A stretch of 6,981 nucleotides of DNA, taken from positions 1 to 6,981 of the forward strand of contig JAGWUK010000153.1 of NCBI GenBank assembly GCA_028868455.1. Direction: 5' to 3'. Positions 1 to 5,749 of the stretch are shown in pieces. The position numbers and the translations under genes are program-made. The notes under the pieces are model-generated. The model had not been told where the DNA came from, did no database searches, and saw only the letters and a list, made by a program, of their open reading frames with translations. The stretch's first letter is position 1, and each line of letters begins with the position of its first letter. The stretch is from Burkholderiales bacterium (lineage in GTDB: Bacteria > Pseudomonadota > Gammaproteobacteria > Burkholderiales > Burkholderiaceae_D).

Positions 1-207
1 CATCCAGTTCAGATCGGCACCAGCGCAAAATGCCGGTCCGTTCGCGGCCAGCACAATAGCACGGATGGCAGGATCAGTATCCAGATCACGAAACACCTGC
101 GTCAGTTCAGCAATCGTGGTTTCATTAAATGCATTGCGCACATCGGGACGATTCAGCGTCACGGTGGCGACCAGTCCGTTGCGATCGACTATCAGGGTTT
201 CAAACAT
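1..207 (-). CDS. liuC: Methylglutaconyl-CoA hydratase (enoyl-CoA hydratase family), N-terminal part only
   Basis: This is a crotonase-superfamily hydratase, cut by the window edge after 69 codons. The role inferred is hydration of 3-methylglutaconyl-CoA to HMG-CoA in leucine breakdown, in the cytoplasm. Visible are the crotonase opening strand, an LNRPDVRNAFN segment (residues 18-28) typical of the family, and FCAGADLNWM at residues 60-69. The last contains the AGADL oxyanion/CoA-binding motif, and the following NWM resembles methylglutaconyl-CoA hydratases more than generic FadB-type hydratases. The ATG at 207-205 is preceded by an AAAAGGAT Shine-Dalgarno-like sequence about 5-6 nt upstream. 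It follows the methylcrotonoyl-CoA carboxylase beta gene, whose product is the expected preceding enzyme, after a 198-nt gap. The catalytic glutamates lie beyond the edge, so the exact substrate is inferred from context. Another enoyl-CoA hydratase is the main alternative. Confidence 0.85.
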   Translation of the reverse strand, partial: MFETLIVDRNGLVATVTLNRPDVRNAFNETTIAELTQVFRDLDTDPAIRAIVLAANGPAFCAGADLNWM

Positions 208-284
208 GGCTATCCTTTTACTTGAGACGGATACAAAACAGTCCAGCAATGTGATGACTTCGCATCATGATGGCTTGCTGGCGC

Positions 285-312
285 ATTATTTTTTAAGTCC
301 GGTTACGATCAA
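285..312 (-). promoter_or_regulatory. Candidate sigma-70-type promoter ahead of the hydratase gene
   Basis: Reading the minus strand, TTGATC (312-307) is followed after 16 nt by AATAAT (290-285). These match the -35 consensus at 4 of 6 positions and the -10 consensus at 5 of 6. Transcription would start near 278, giving a leader of about 70 nt before the ATG at 207. It lies in the longest gap of the lower half of the cluster, where a secondary promoter would make sense. Matches of this quality occur by chance in AT-rich gaps, so this is a hypothesis only. Confidence 0.3.
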
Positions 313-327
313 ATTCAAATCAAGACT

Positions 328-341
328 GCGCGGCATCGCGC
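328..341. repeat. Short GC-rich hairpin in the gap between carboxylase and hydratase
   Basis: GCGCG (328-332) and CGCGC (337-341) form a perfect 5-bp stem around the 4-nt loop GCAT. No T-run follows on either strand, so it is not a canonical intrinsic terminator. Together with the stem at 363-380 it may stabilise or delimit the upstream transcript. The rest of the 208-405 gap holds no open reading frame that I can support. Confidence 0.3.
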
Positions 342-362
342 CTCTTGCCGCAGCGTTGACAC

Positions 363-380
363 CGCCAGCCAGCACTGGCG
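363..380. repeat. Perfect 6-bp inverted repeat downstream of the carboxylase gene
   Basis: CGCCAG (363-368) and CTGGCG (375-380) are exact reverse complements with a 6-nt loop. The hairpin begins about 25 nt past the stop of the carboxyltransferase gene (406). On the minus strand the downstream side (ending GGTGTCAACG) lacks a T-run, so intrinsic termination is unlikely. A processing or mRNA-stability role is possible but unproven. Confidence 0.35.
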
Positions 381-405
381 CAGACCGGCAATGTTCGACA
401 ATTTC

Positions 406-2028
406 TTACATCCGGAACACACCAAACTTCGCATCCGGTATCGGGGCATTCAATGCTGCCGACAGGCCGAGGCCAAGCACCATGCGGGTATCCGCCGGAT
501 CAATCACGCCATCGTCCCACAGGCGCGCCGACGCGTAGTAAGGATGCCCCTGATGCTCGTATTGTTCTTTAATCGGCTGTTTGAACGCAGCTTCTTCCTC
601 TGCGCTCCAGTTGCCGCCTTTTGCCTCGATGCCGTCGCGTTTGACGGTCGCCAAAACACTGGCCGCCTGCTCACCGCCCATCACCGAGATGCGCGCATTT
701 GGCCACATCCACATGAATCGCGGTGAATAGGCGCGACCGCACATGCCGTAGTTGCCTGCACCAAAGCTGCCGCCGATGATGACGGTGAATTTCGGCACGT
801 TTGCCGTCGCCACTGCCGTCACCATTTTCGCGCCGTTACGTGCAATGCCTTCGTTCTCGTATTTGCGGCCAACCATGAAGCCAGTGATGTTCTGCAAAAA
901 TACCAGCGGGATTTTGCGCTGACAGCACAGCTCAATGAAATGTGCGCCTTTCAGGGCAGACTCGGAAAACAGGATGCCGTTATTGGCGATGATACCGACC
1001 GGCATGCCGTAAATATGTGCAAAACCACACACCAGCGTGGTGCCGTAACGCGCTTTAAATTCATCGAAATGACTGCCATCGACGATGCGCGCAATCACTT
1101 CACGCACGTCGAAAGGCTTGCGCGTATCGACCGGTATCACGCCATACAATTCGCTGGCGGCGAACTTCGGTTCTTCCACTTCTTTCAGCACCACTGTTTG
1201 CGGTTTTTGGCGATTCAAATGCGAGACGATCGTGCGTGCCAGCGACAGCGCATGCGTATCGTTTTGCGCCAGATGGTCGACCACGCCGGACAAGCGCGTA
1301 TGCACATCGCCGCCCCCCAGATCTTCGGCGCTGACCACTTCGCCAGTTGCGGCCTTGACCAATGGCGGACCGCCCAGGAAAATCGTGCCCTGATTTTTAA
1401 CAATGATGGATTCATCGCTCATCGCAGGCACATACGCACCGCCAGCGGTACAGGACCCCATCACCACAGCGATTTGCGGTATGTCCTTGGCTGACATATT
1501 GGCCTGGTTGTAAAAGATACGGCCAAAGTGATCGCGATCAGGGAAAACGTCGTCCTGATTCGGCAAATTCGCACCACCGGAATCGACCAGATAGATGCAG
1601 GGTAAATTATTTTGCTCGGCAATTTCCTGCGCGCGCAGATGTTTTTTTACCGTCATCGGGTAATAGGTGCCGCCCTTAACGGTCGCGTCATTACACACAA
1701 TCACACATTCCTGCCCGGCCACGCGGCCGATGCCGGTAATCACGCCTGCCGACGGTGCCGCATCATTGCCGTTTTTTTCCTTGTACATATCGTAGGCGGC
1801 AAGTTGCGAAAATTCGAGGAAAGGCGTACCGGCATCAAGCAACATCTGCACGCGGTCGCGCGGCAGCAATTTCCCGCGAGCCAGATGCTTGGCGCGTGCC
1901 TCATCGCCGCCGCCCAGTGCGATTTTTTCTATTTTTGCTTTCAGATCATCGACCACCGCCTGCATCGCTGCGGCATTGGTTTTGAAATCGTCTGAGCGAG
2001 GGTTCAGTTTGGATTCTAGTGTTGTCAT
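406..2028 (-). CDS. liuB: Methylcrotonoyl-CoA carboxylase, carboxyltransferase (beta) subunit
   Basis: This 540-residue protein is the carboxyltransferase half of a biotin-dependent acyl-CoA carboxylase. It moves carboxyl from carboxybiotin to 3-methylcrotonyl-CoA in leucine catabolism and works in the cytoplasm with a biotin-carrying alpha subunit that is absent from the window. Both crotonase-like halves are present. The N-half oxyanion segment [16 protein letters not shown] spans 191-206, with [17 protein letters not shown] at 214-230. The C-half has [13 protein letters not shown] at 379-391 and [19 protein letters not shown] at 419-437, followed by [27 protein letters not shown] (167-179) is also typical of this subunit. 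Length is close to the roughly 535 residues known for the family. I chose the ATG at 2028 because [10 protein letters not shown] is the usual type of N-terminus and GCGGAA lies 6 nt upstream. An in-frame ATG at 2103 would add 25 residues, overlap the preceding gene and lacks a ribosome site. Geranyl-CoA carboxylase beta is the closest alternative; the neighbouring hydratase favours the leucine assignment. Confidence 0.93.
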   Translation of the reverse strand: MTTLESKLNPRSDDFKTNAAAMQAVVDDLKAKIEKIALGGGDEARAKHLARGKLLPRDRVQMLLDAGTPFLEFSQLAAYDMYKEKNGNDAAPSAGVITGIGRVAGQECVIVCNDATVKGGTYYPMTVKKHLRAQEIAEQNNLPCIYLVDSGGANLPNQDDVFPDRDHFGRIFYNQANMSAKDIPQIAVVMGSCTAGGAYVPAMSDESIIVKNQGTIFLGGPPLVKAATGEVVSAEDLGGGDVHTRLSGVVDHLAQNDTHALSLARTIVSHLNRQKPQTVVLKEVEEPKFAASELYGVIPVDTRKPFDVREVIARIVDGSHFDEFKARYGTTLVCGFAHIYGMPVGIIANNGILFSESALKGAHFIELCCQRKIPLVFLQNITGFMVGRKYENEGIARNGAKMVTAVATANVPKFTVIIGGSFGAGNYGMCGRAYSPRFMWMWPNARISVMGGEQAASVLATVKRDGIEAKGGNWSAEEEAAFKQPIKEQYEHQGHPYYASARLWDDGVIDPADTRMVLGLGLSAALNAPIPDAKFGVFRM

Positions 2029-2074
2029 TGTGTATTCCGCTTTTGAATTTTTTATCCGTTTTGCCGCCTGCTGA

Positions 2075-2503
2075 TTATTTCGCAGGATAACTGCCGTCGA
2101 CATACAACCATTTACCGTCGTATTTGACGAAACGGCTTACTTCATGCAAACGATGCGCCTTGCCACCTATTTTGTAACGCGCTACAAATTCCACCGTCGC
2201 CTTGTCTCCATCGGCGTGATGGTTTTTCACTTCCAATCCCAGCCATTGCGTTGGCTCGTCGTGCGTAATGCGCTCTGCCGGACAAGTACGCTCATCCCAG
2301 CTGGCACGCAGATAGGCTTCGTCGTTCAGCGTATAGGCGCTGTAGCGCGAGCGCATCAGTGCTTCTGCAGTCGGCGCCACAGCGGCCCCGCTGAGATAAG
2401 GCGCACAACACAGATCGAAGGATTTTCCCGATCCGCAAGGGCAGGTTTTACCACTGTTTTTGTTGCTGCTTTTACCGCTGCTTTTACTGCTGTTACTTGT
2501 CAT
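2075..2503 (-). CDS. ychJ: YchJ/UPF0225-family protein with N-terminal SEC-C zinc motif
   Basis: This 142-residue protein is of the YchJ type, whose biochemical function is not established. The SEC-C metal-binding motif [13 protein letters not shown] lies at residues 21-33, with Cys21, Cys23, Cys32 and Cys33 as likely zinc ligands. The family signature LMRSRYSAY follows at 49-57, and the NTF2-like remainder ends with WLYVDG at 132-137. Compared with E. coli YchJ, where the cysteine motif begins almost at the N-terminus, this one carries a Ser/Lys/Asn/Gly-rich leader of about 19 residues encoded by a 12-nt repeat tract. Its ATG overlaps the rhodanese stop codon in an ATGA arrangement, so the two are very likely translationally coupled. 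The carboxylase gene starts 46 nt downstream. Family membership is clear. A role with the rhodanese, for example in sulfur or metal handling, is only inferred from the overlap. Confidence 0.9.
   Translation of the reverse strand: MTSNSSKSSGKSSNKNSGKTCPCGSGKSFDLCCAPYLSGAAVAPTAEALMRSRYSAYTLNDEAYLRASWDERTCPAERITHDEPTQWLGLEVKNHHADGDKATVEFVARYKIGGKAHRLHEVSRFVKYDGKWLYVDGSYPAK
2452..2487. repeat. Imperfect 12-nt tandem repeat inside the start of the YchJ gene
   Basis: Two nearly identical 12-nt units lie side by side: TGCTGCTTTTAC (2464-2475) and CGCTGCTTTTAC (2476-2487). A more diverged copy lies at 2452-2463 and a partial one towards 2496. On the minus strand each unit encodes four residues ([12 protein letters not shown]). 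The unit is a multiple of three, so copy-number change would keep the frame and only lengthen or shorten the polar leader. Confidence 0.6.
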
Positions 2504-2901
2504 GCTGAATGCTTGCTTTCTTTACTTTCGACAGGTGCTCCGGCAGCCTTCCACGCGCCAAATCCACCGTCGATATGCGCTACGTTTTCCAGTCCCATGT
2601 CTTGTACTGTCTTGGTCGTCAGGGCACTACGCCATCCAGCGGCACAAAACAGAATAAATTCTTTTTTCTCGCCGAACACTGGCTTGAAATATGGAGAATC
2701 AGGATCGACCCAAAATTCAATCATGCCGCGCGGTGCGTGAAATGCGCCGGGCACTACGCCTTCGCGTTCCAGCTCACGGACATCGCGCACATCGACGAAT
2801 TGCACACCAGGATCACCCAGCTTTGCTCTTGCTTCCGCAACGCTATAGGTTTTGATCTGGGCATTGGCCTCATCAACAAGTTGCCTGTAACCTTTTTTCA
2901 T
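2500..2901 (-). CDS. Single-domain rhodanese-like sulfurtransferase
   Basis: This 133-residue protein has one rhodanese domain, the type that carries a persulfide on a catalytic cysteine and passes sulfur to an acceptor. The N-terminal segment YSVAEARAKLGD (19-30) precedes VQFVDVRDVRELEREG (33-48), the domain's VDVR strand. FHAPRGMIEF follows at 54-63. The active loop CAAGWR (86-91) fits the CxxGxR pattern, so catalytic Cys86 is present. DGGFGAWKAAGAPV (111-124) is the standard C-terminal block. No signal peptide or membrane segment is seen, so it is cytoplasmic. GGAG lies about 8 nt before the ATG at 2901. Its stop overlaps the YchJ start by the ATGA arrangement. The sulfur acceptor cannot be told from sequence. 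Domain assignment is secure; any link to the surrounding acyl-CoA pathway is unproven. Confidence 0.92.
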   Translation of the reverse strand: MKKGYRQLVDEANAQIKTYSVAEARAKLGDPGVQFVDVRDVRELEREGVVPGAFHAPRGMIEFWVDPDSPYFKPVFGEKKEFILFCAAGWRSALTTKTVQDMGLENVAHIDGGFGAWKAAGAPVESKESKHSA

Positions 2902-2977
2902 GTTCTTGCTCCGTTAGTATGCGTGATACGAAACGCTCAATAGTCAATGGCGCATGCGCTGCGCCTTGCGTCAGGAT

Positions 2978-3583
2978 TTACACCCCGTTTTGCGACAGCC
3001 ATTTTTCCAATTGCGGCAAGCGATCGTTTCCCCAAAACGCTTCTTCGTCAGCGATGATCCACGGCGCGCCAAAAATCCCTTTGGCGATCGCACGTTCACA
3101 TTGCGCTTTCAAGGCTTCCTTGTAATGCGGGTCGTCGCATGCTGCTTCTGCAGCAGCGCCGTCCAGGCCCATGGCACTGATTTGTTGCGCCAGCCACGCA
3201 GGATCATTCAGCGCTACCGGGCCAGTGAAATAGGCACGCGTGACCTGCCGCACGAAATCGCCGGTACGCCCAGGTTCAATATCCTGCAACCATAGGCAAA
3301 CCCGCGCCGTATTTTGTGTTGCGATAGGAAACGGTTCAGGCAAGACAAATGGCAATCCCGCAAAGTGGGCGGACCGGATGAAATCATGTTTGAAATAATC
3401 CGCCATCACAGGAGGACGCATGGTGAGCGGCGACGACCCGGTGCTCTTGAACACCGCGCCCAGCAGCATTGGTTTCCACGCCACAGTACGATCATATTTT
3501 GCTGCCAGCTGTTCGATTGATTGCGTCGCAATATAGGCATAAGGCGAAACAAAATCGAACCAGAATTCTATGCTCTTAGCCAT
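2978..3583 (-). CDS. 2-hydroxychromene-2-carboxylate isomerase-like protein (DsbA/GST-kappa fold)
   Basis: This 201-residue protein belongs to the thioredoxin-fold family that includes NahD-type isomerases and kappa-class glutathione transferases. It opens with IEFWFDFVSPYAYIAT (5-20); Ser13 in the FVSPYAY motif corresponds to the glutathione-contacting serine of the family. KPMLLGAVFK (37-46), FGAPW (171-175), carrying the cis-proline loop, and FWGNDRL (183-189) are further family marks. Length agrees with the usual 200 or so residues. The start is the ATG at 3583, preceded by AGGAG six nt upstream; a longer in-frame start at 3640 would begin before this site and add 19 unlike residues. In known aromatic pathways such enzymes isomerise a hemiketal to an open-chain product using glutathione. 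No aromatic-degradation genes are visible here, so the real substrate may be different, and a general glutathione-dependent isomerase or transferase role is possible. Confidence 0.88.
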   Translation of the reverse strand: MAKSIEFWFDFVSPYAYIATQSIEQLAAKYDRTVAWKPMLLGAVFKSTGSSPLTMRPPVMADYFKHDFIRSAHFAGLPFVLPEPFPIATQNTARVCLWLQDIEPGRTGDFVRQVTRAYFTGPVALNDPAWLAQQISAMGLDGAAAEAACDDPHYKEALKAQCERAIAKGIFGAPWIIADEEAFWGNDRLPQLEKWLSQNGV

Positions 3584-3589
3584 ACTGAA

Positions 3590-3594
3590 CTCCT
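3590..3594 (-). promoter_or_regulatory. Ribosome binding site deciding the isomerase start
   Basis: On the minus strand AGGAG (3594-3590) stands 6 nt before the ATG at 3583. This places initiation at MAKSIEFWF, where family homology begins, and rules against the upstream in-frame ATG at 3640. Confidence 0.8.
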
Positions 3595-3610
3595 GATGAT
3601 GAAGGAAAAT

Positions 3611-3641
3611 TGTGCCATTCAGTTCTTGCAAAGCCGGCACA
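3611..3641. repeat. Inverted repeat just after the acyl-CoA dehydrogenase stop
   Basis: TGTGCC (3611-3616) and GGCACA (3636-3641) are exact reverse complements separated by 19 nt. On the minus strand the second arm is followed by ATTTT, giving a weak terminator-like look a few bases past the dehydrogenase stop at 3645. The long loop and short T-run make real termination doubtful. It may only attenuate transcription into the isomerase gene. Confidence 0.25.
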
Positions 3642-3644
3642 TCG

Positions 3645-4790
3645 TCAAAGTGCCAGCGCGCGTCCTATCAGTATTTTTTGTATCTCGGAAGTCCCTTCGT
3701 AAATCTGGCAGACGCGTACATCACGATAGATACGTTCAACCGGGAAATCGCTGACATAGCCATAGCCACCGTGAATCTGTATCGCATCCGAGCAAACTTT
3801 TTCCGCCATTTCGGAAGCGAACAGTTTCGCCATTGCCGCCTCTTTCAGGCAAGGTTTGCCAGCGTCCTTCATACTCGCTGCATGCCAGATCAGCTGGCGT
3901 GCAGCTTCAATCTGGGTTGCCATGTCAGCCAGTTTGAACTGCACGGCCTGATGTTCGTAAATCGATTTGCCAAAGCTGTTGCGGTCTTTGGCATAGGTCA
4001 ACGCAGCTTCAAACGCGGCGCGCGCCATACCTACTGATTGCGAAGCAATGCCGATGCGGCCGCCTTCCAGACCAGACAAGGCGATCTTGTAACCCATGCC
4101 TTCGTCACCGATCAGATTCTCTGCCGGGATGCGGCAATTTTCGAACAGGATTTGCGCGGTATCAGACGAATGCTGACCCATTTTTTGTTCCAGCCCGGCG
4201 ACGATATAGCCCGGTGTTTTGGTCGGCACCCAGAACGCGCTGATGCCTTTTTTACCGGCGGATTTGTCAGTCACCGCCATCACAATCGCGACATCCGCGT
4301 GCTTGCCGCTGGTAATAAATTGTTTGACACCGTTGATCACATACTCATTGCCTTCGGCGCTTTTTTCCAGCCTTGCCGTGGTTTTGAGATCTGCTGCATC
4401 GCTGCCTGCATGCGGCTCAGTCAGGCAGAATGCTCCCAGCATCTCGCCTCGTGCCAGCGGTGTCAGCCATTGCTTTTTCTGTACGTCGTTCGCATACATC
4501 ATGGCAATGCTACAAACCGGGCAGTTATTCACGGAAACGACCGTCGAGGTACCGCCATCGCCAGCGGCGATTTCTTCCAGCACCAATGCCAGCGACAGAT
4601 AATCCATGCCGGCACCGCCGAACTCTTCCGGCACCGCGACACCGTAAGCGCCCATCTGTGCAAGTTCCTTTAATTCCTCTGCCGGAAAATGGTGCTCCTT
4701 ATCCCAGCGCGCCGCATTCGGCACCAGTTTTTCCTGTGCAAACGCGCGTATCGCGTCGCGTATCATTTCGTGTTCTGCAGTCAGTAACAT
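3645..4790 (-). CDS. Acyl-CoA dehydrogenase, short-chain/branched-chain type
   Basis: This 381-residue FAD flavoenzyme should introduce a trans-2,3 double bond into an acyl-CoA and pass electrons to electron-transfer flavoprotein. Length is normal. In order come the N-terminal helical domain (about 1-115), the FAD-binding signature FCLTEPHAGSD (121-131), the beta-domain with QFITSGKHAD (157-166), and the C-terminal helices with DRNSFGKSI (269-277), QIHGGYGY (338-345) and IYEGTSEIQ (363-371). Glu365 in YEGTSE is the expected catalytic base, as in short/medium-chain and 2-methyl-branched enzymes. The helix-G segment LEGGRIGIASQSVG lacks the glutamate that isovaleryl-CoA dehydrogenase uses, so this is probably not the first leucine-specific dehydrogenase. 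Butyryl-, isobutyryl- or 2-methylbutyryl-CoA are candidate substrates. The start at 4790 (MLLTAEHEMIRD) has AGAGA 5 nt upstream; the longer frame to 4988 is an Arg-rich out-of-frame reading of the preceding gene. It follows the short-chain dehydrogenase after 29 nt and is likely co-transcribed with it. Confidence 0.93.
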   Translation of the reverse strand: MLLTAEHEMIRDAIRAFAQEKLVPNAARWDKEHHFPAEELKELAQMGAYGVAVPEEFGGAGMDYLSLALVLEEIAAGDGGTSTVVSVNNCPVCSIAMMYANDVQKKQWLTPLARGEMLGAFCLTEPHAGSDAADLKTTARLEKSAEGNEYVINGVKQFITSGKHADVAIVMAVTDKSAGKKGISAFWVPTKTPGYIVAGLEQKMGQHSSDTAQILFENCRIPAENLIGDEGMGYKIALSGLEGGRIGIASQSVGMARAAFEAALTYAKDRNSFGKSIYEHQAVQFKLADMATQIEAARQLIWHAASMKDAGKPCLKEAAMAKLFASEMAEKVCSDAIQIHGGYGYVSDFPVERIYRDVRVCQIYEGTSEIQKILIGRALAL

Positions 4791-4819
4791 GCGAATCTCT
4801 TTTCTCTTTTTCTTTCGAC

Positions 4820-5491
4820 TTACCAGCTCAGCTTTGCGCCGTCTTCTGCGTCTAAAAAGCTGCCGTTGTGTTCCGGGTTGAGACCGGCCAGTACATTGCG
4901 TATCCGGTTGACGCTGTCGGCAATGTCCAGATCGGCGCCAGCACCGCCCATTTCTGTTTTCACCCAACCAGGATGCAGCGCGACGCAAATCGCTTTGGAA
5001 GTGCTTAACGACACATCCTTCAATACCGAATTCAGTGCTGCCTTGCTGGCGCGATACAGCCAGCCGGCAGAATTGGGGCGCAAACTGATGGAGCCCATGC
5101 TGGAGGAAATCACGGCCAGCTTGCCCTGGGCATTTTCTACCAGCGGCAAGATGATGGGCAGTAAGCGCATCGCAGCCAGCACGTTGGTATGCATGACTTC
5201 GTCAAACTGGTCCTGCTGTGGCGAAGTCAAGCCCGTTGTGCGCGCACCGTATACACCGGCATTCAGGATTGCGACATCGATTTTCTCGTCGTCAAGGCGC
5301 CAGCCCAGTCCGGCACAATCATTGAGATTATTGACGTCCAAAGGCAAGGCTTCACACCCCTGCGCCTGCAACGCTGCCAGACTGTCGGCACTACGTGCCG
5401 TCGCCAGCACGCGCCACCCTTCTGCTTTGTACTGTAACGCCAGCTCGCGGCCGATACCGCGTGACGCCCCGATGATTAATGCTGTTGGCAT
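4820..5491 (-). CDS. Short-chain dehydrogenase/reductase, C-factor-like
   Basis: This 223-residue classical SDR has a Rossmann fold and presumably oxidises or reduces a hydroxyl/keto group with NAD(P). The cofactor motif GASRGIG is at 8-14, LDV at 51-53 and NAG at 77-79. Asn103 lies in the MHTNVLA stretch, the catalytic serine is in the SSS run at 129-131, and the active-site pair Tyr146/Lys150 is in LYRASKAALN. HPGWVKTEM (173-181) closes the substrate side. The arginine in TAR (31-33), after the second beta-strand, is compatible with NADP preference. The sequence resembles the CsgA/C-factor subgroup, whose substrates are mostly unknown. AAGGA lies about 6 nt before the ATG at 5491. It is the first gene after the 258-nt gap and is followed by the acyl-CoA dehydrogenase, so it may head a transcription unit. 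A role in acyl-CoA or keto-intermediate reduction is only inferred from position. Confidence 0.9.
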   Translation of the reverse strand: MPTALIIGASRGIGRELALQYKAEGWRVLATARSADSLAALQAQGCEALPLDVNNLNDCAGLGWRLDDEKIDVAILNAGVYGARTTGLTSPQQDQFDEVMHTNVLAAMRLLPIILPLVENAQGKLAVISSSMGSISLRPNSAGWLYRASKAALNSVLKDVSLSTSKAICVALHPGWVKTEMGGAGADLDIADSVNRIRNVLAGLNPEHNGSFLDAEDGAKLSW

Positions 5492-5653
5492 CCTGTTTCC
5501 TTGTTGTCAGAATCATGGTGCGCGAAGCACACCGTGTGTATGCGGAATTGCGTAATCAAATCATCGTTCAAGTGCGCAAATTCATTCCATGTTGAGCGAA
5601 AAATAAATATTTCGTCAGGATTATTTTTAACGTTGAGTATGCGTAGCGAGCGG

Positions 5654-5665
5654 CGCAATATTGCG
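5654..5665. promoter_or_regulatory. Perfect 12-bp palindrome, operator-like
   Basis: CGCAATATTGCG is identical to its own reverse complement. It lies about 165 nt upstream of the short-chain dehydrogenase start, with an AT-rich block between that could hold a promoter. A half-site ATTGCGT recurs at 5547-5553. Such symmetry fits a dimeric repressor site, but no regulator is encoded in the window and the protein cannot be named. Confidence 0.35.
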
Positions 5666-5675
5666 TTAAGTAGCG

Positions 5676-5705
5676 TCGTCGTACTGTCGTACTGATGTAC
5701 GACGA
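5676..5705. repeat. 9-bp inverted repeat with internal 8-nt tandem repeat
   Basis: TCGTCGTAC (5676-5684) and GTACGACGA (5697-5705) are exact reverse complements around a 12-nt loop. Within it the 8-mer TCGTACTG occurs twice in tandem (5679-5686 and 5687-5694). The second copy can pair TCGTAC (5687-5692) with GTACGA (5697-5702) around the loop TGAT, so two alternative stems share one 3' arm. It stands about 45 nt after the thiolase stop. No T-run follows on the minus strand, so it is not a standard intrinsic terminator. Confidence 0.5.
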
Positions 5706-5749
5706 GCATCGGCAACTCAAAAGTGCGCCGCGCAGTAGCTTAATCAGCG

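Larger units (their letters stand above)
5492..5749. other. 258-nt intergenic region with several dyad symmetries
   Basis: This is the longest gap in the window, between the thiolase stop and the short-chain dehydrogenase start. It is more AT-rich in its centre (5598-5634) than the coding flanks. It holds a long inverted repeat with an internal tandem repeat (5676-5705), a perfect 12-bp palindrome (5654-5665), a GC dyad TGCGC/GCGCA (5724-5734), and CGAAA/TTTCG arms around an AT-rich core (5597-5614). A promoter for the downstream genes is expected here. I could not pick a convincing -35/-10 pair, although the AT-rich block is the natural place. A 79-codon open frame on the minus strand in this gap looks non-coding. 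Confidence 0.5.

Noticed and set aside
2029..2103. Longer start for the carboxyltransferase subunit adding 25 residues
   Set aside because: It would overlap the YchJ gene, has no ribosome site, and the added residues are not like family N-termini; the ATG at 2028 has GCGGAA at proper spacing.
2978..3583. Naphthalene/aromatic degradation gene (nahD)
   Set aside because: Family motifs are present, but no ring-cleavage or aldolase genes are nearby, so a specific aromatic role is not supported.
4038..4673. 211-codon plus-strand open frame opposite the acyl-CoA dehydrogenase
   Set aside because: It lies fully antisense to a gene with clear motifs along its whole length, and its Cys/His/Arg-rich product has no domain, as expected for a mirror frame.
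4791..4988. 66-residue N-terminal extension of the acyl-CoA dehydrogenase
   Set aside because: The extension is Arg/Gln-rich, out-of-frame sequence of the preceding dehydrogenase gene; homology starts at MLLTAEHE.
5476..5715. 79-codon open frame on the minus strand in the gap upstream of the short-chain dehydrogenase
   Set aside because: It begins with TTG, has no convincing ribosome site, reads through the inverted repeat and the AT-rich block, overlaps the start of the next gene out of frame, and its product shows no recognisable domain.
5724..5734. GC-rich dyad TGCGC-C-GCGCA after the thiolase as an intrinsic terminator
   Set aside because: A one-base loop cannot form a hairpin of that stem length without losing pairs, and only a CTTTTG stretch follows on the minus strand.
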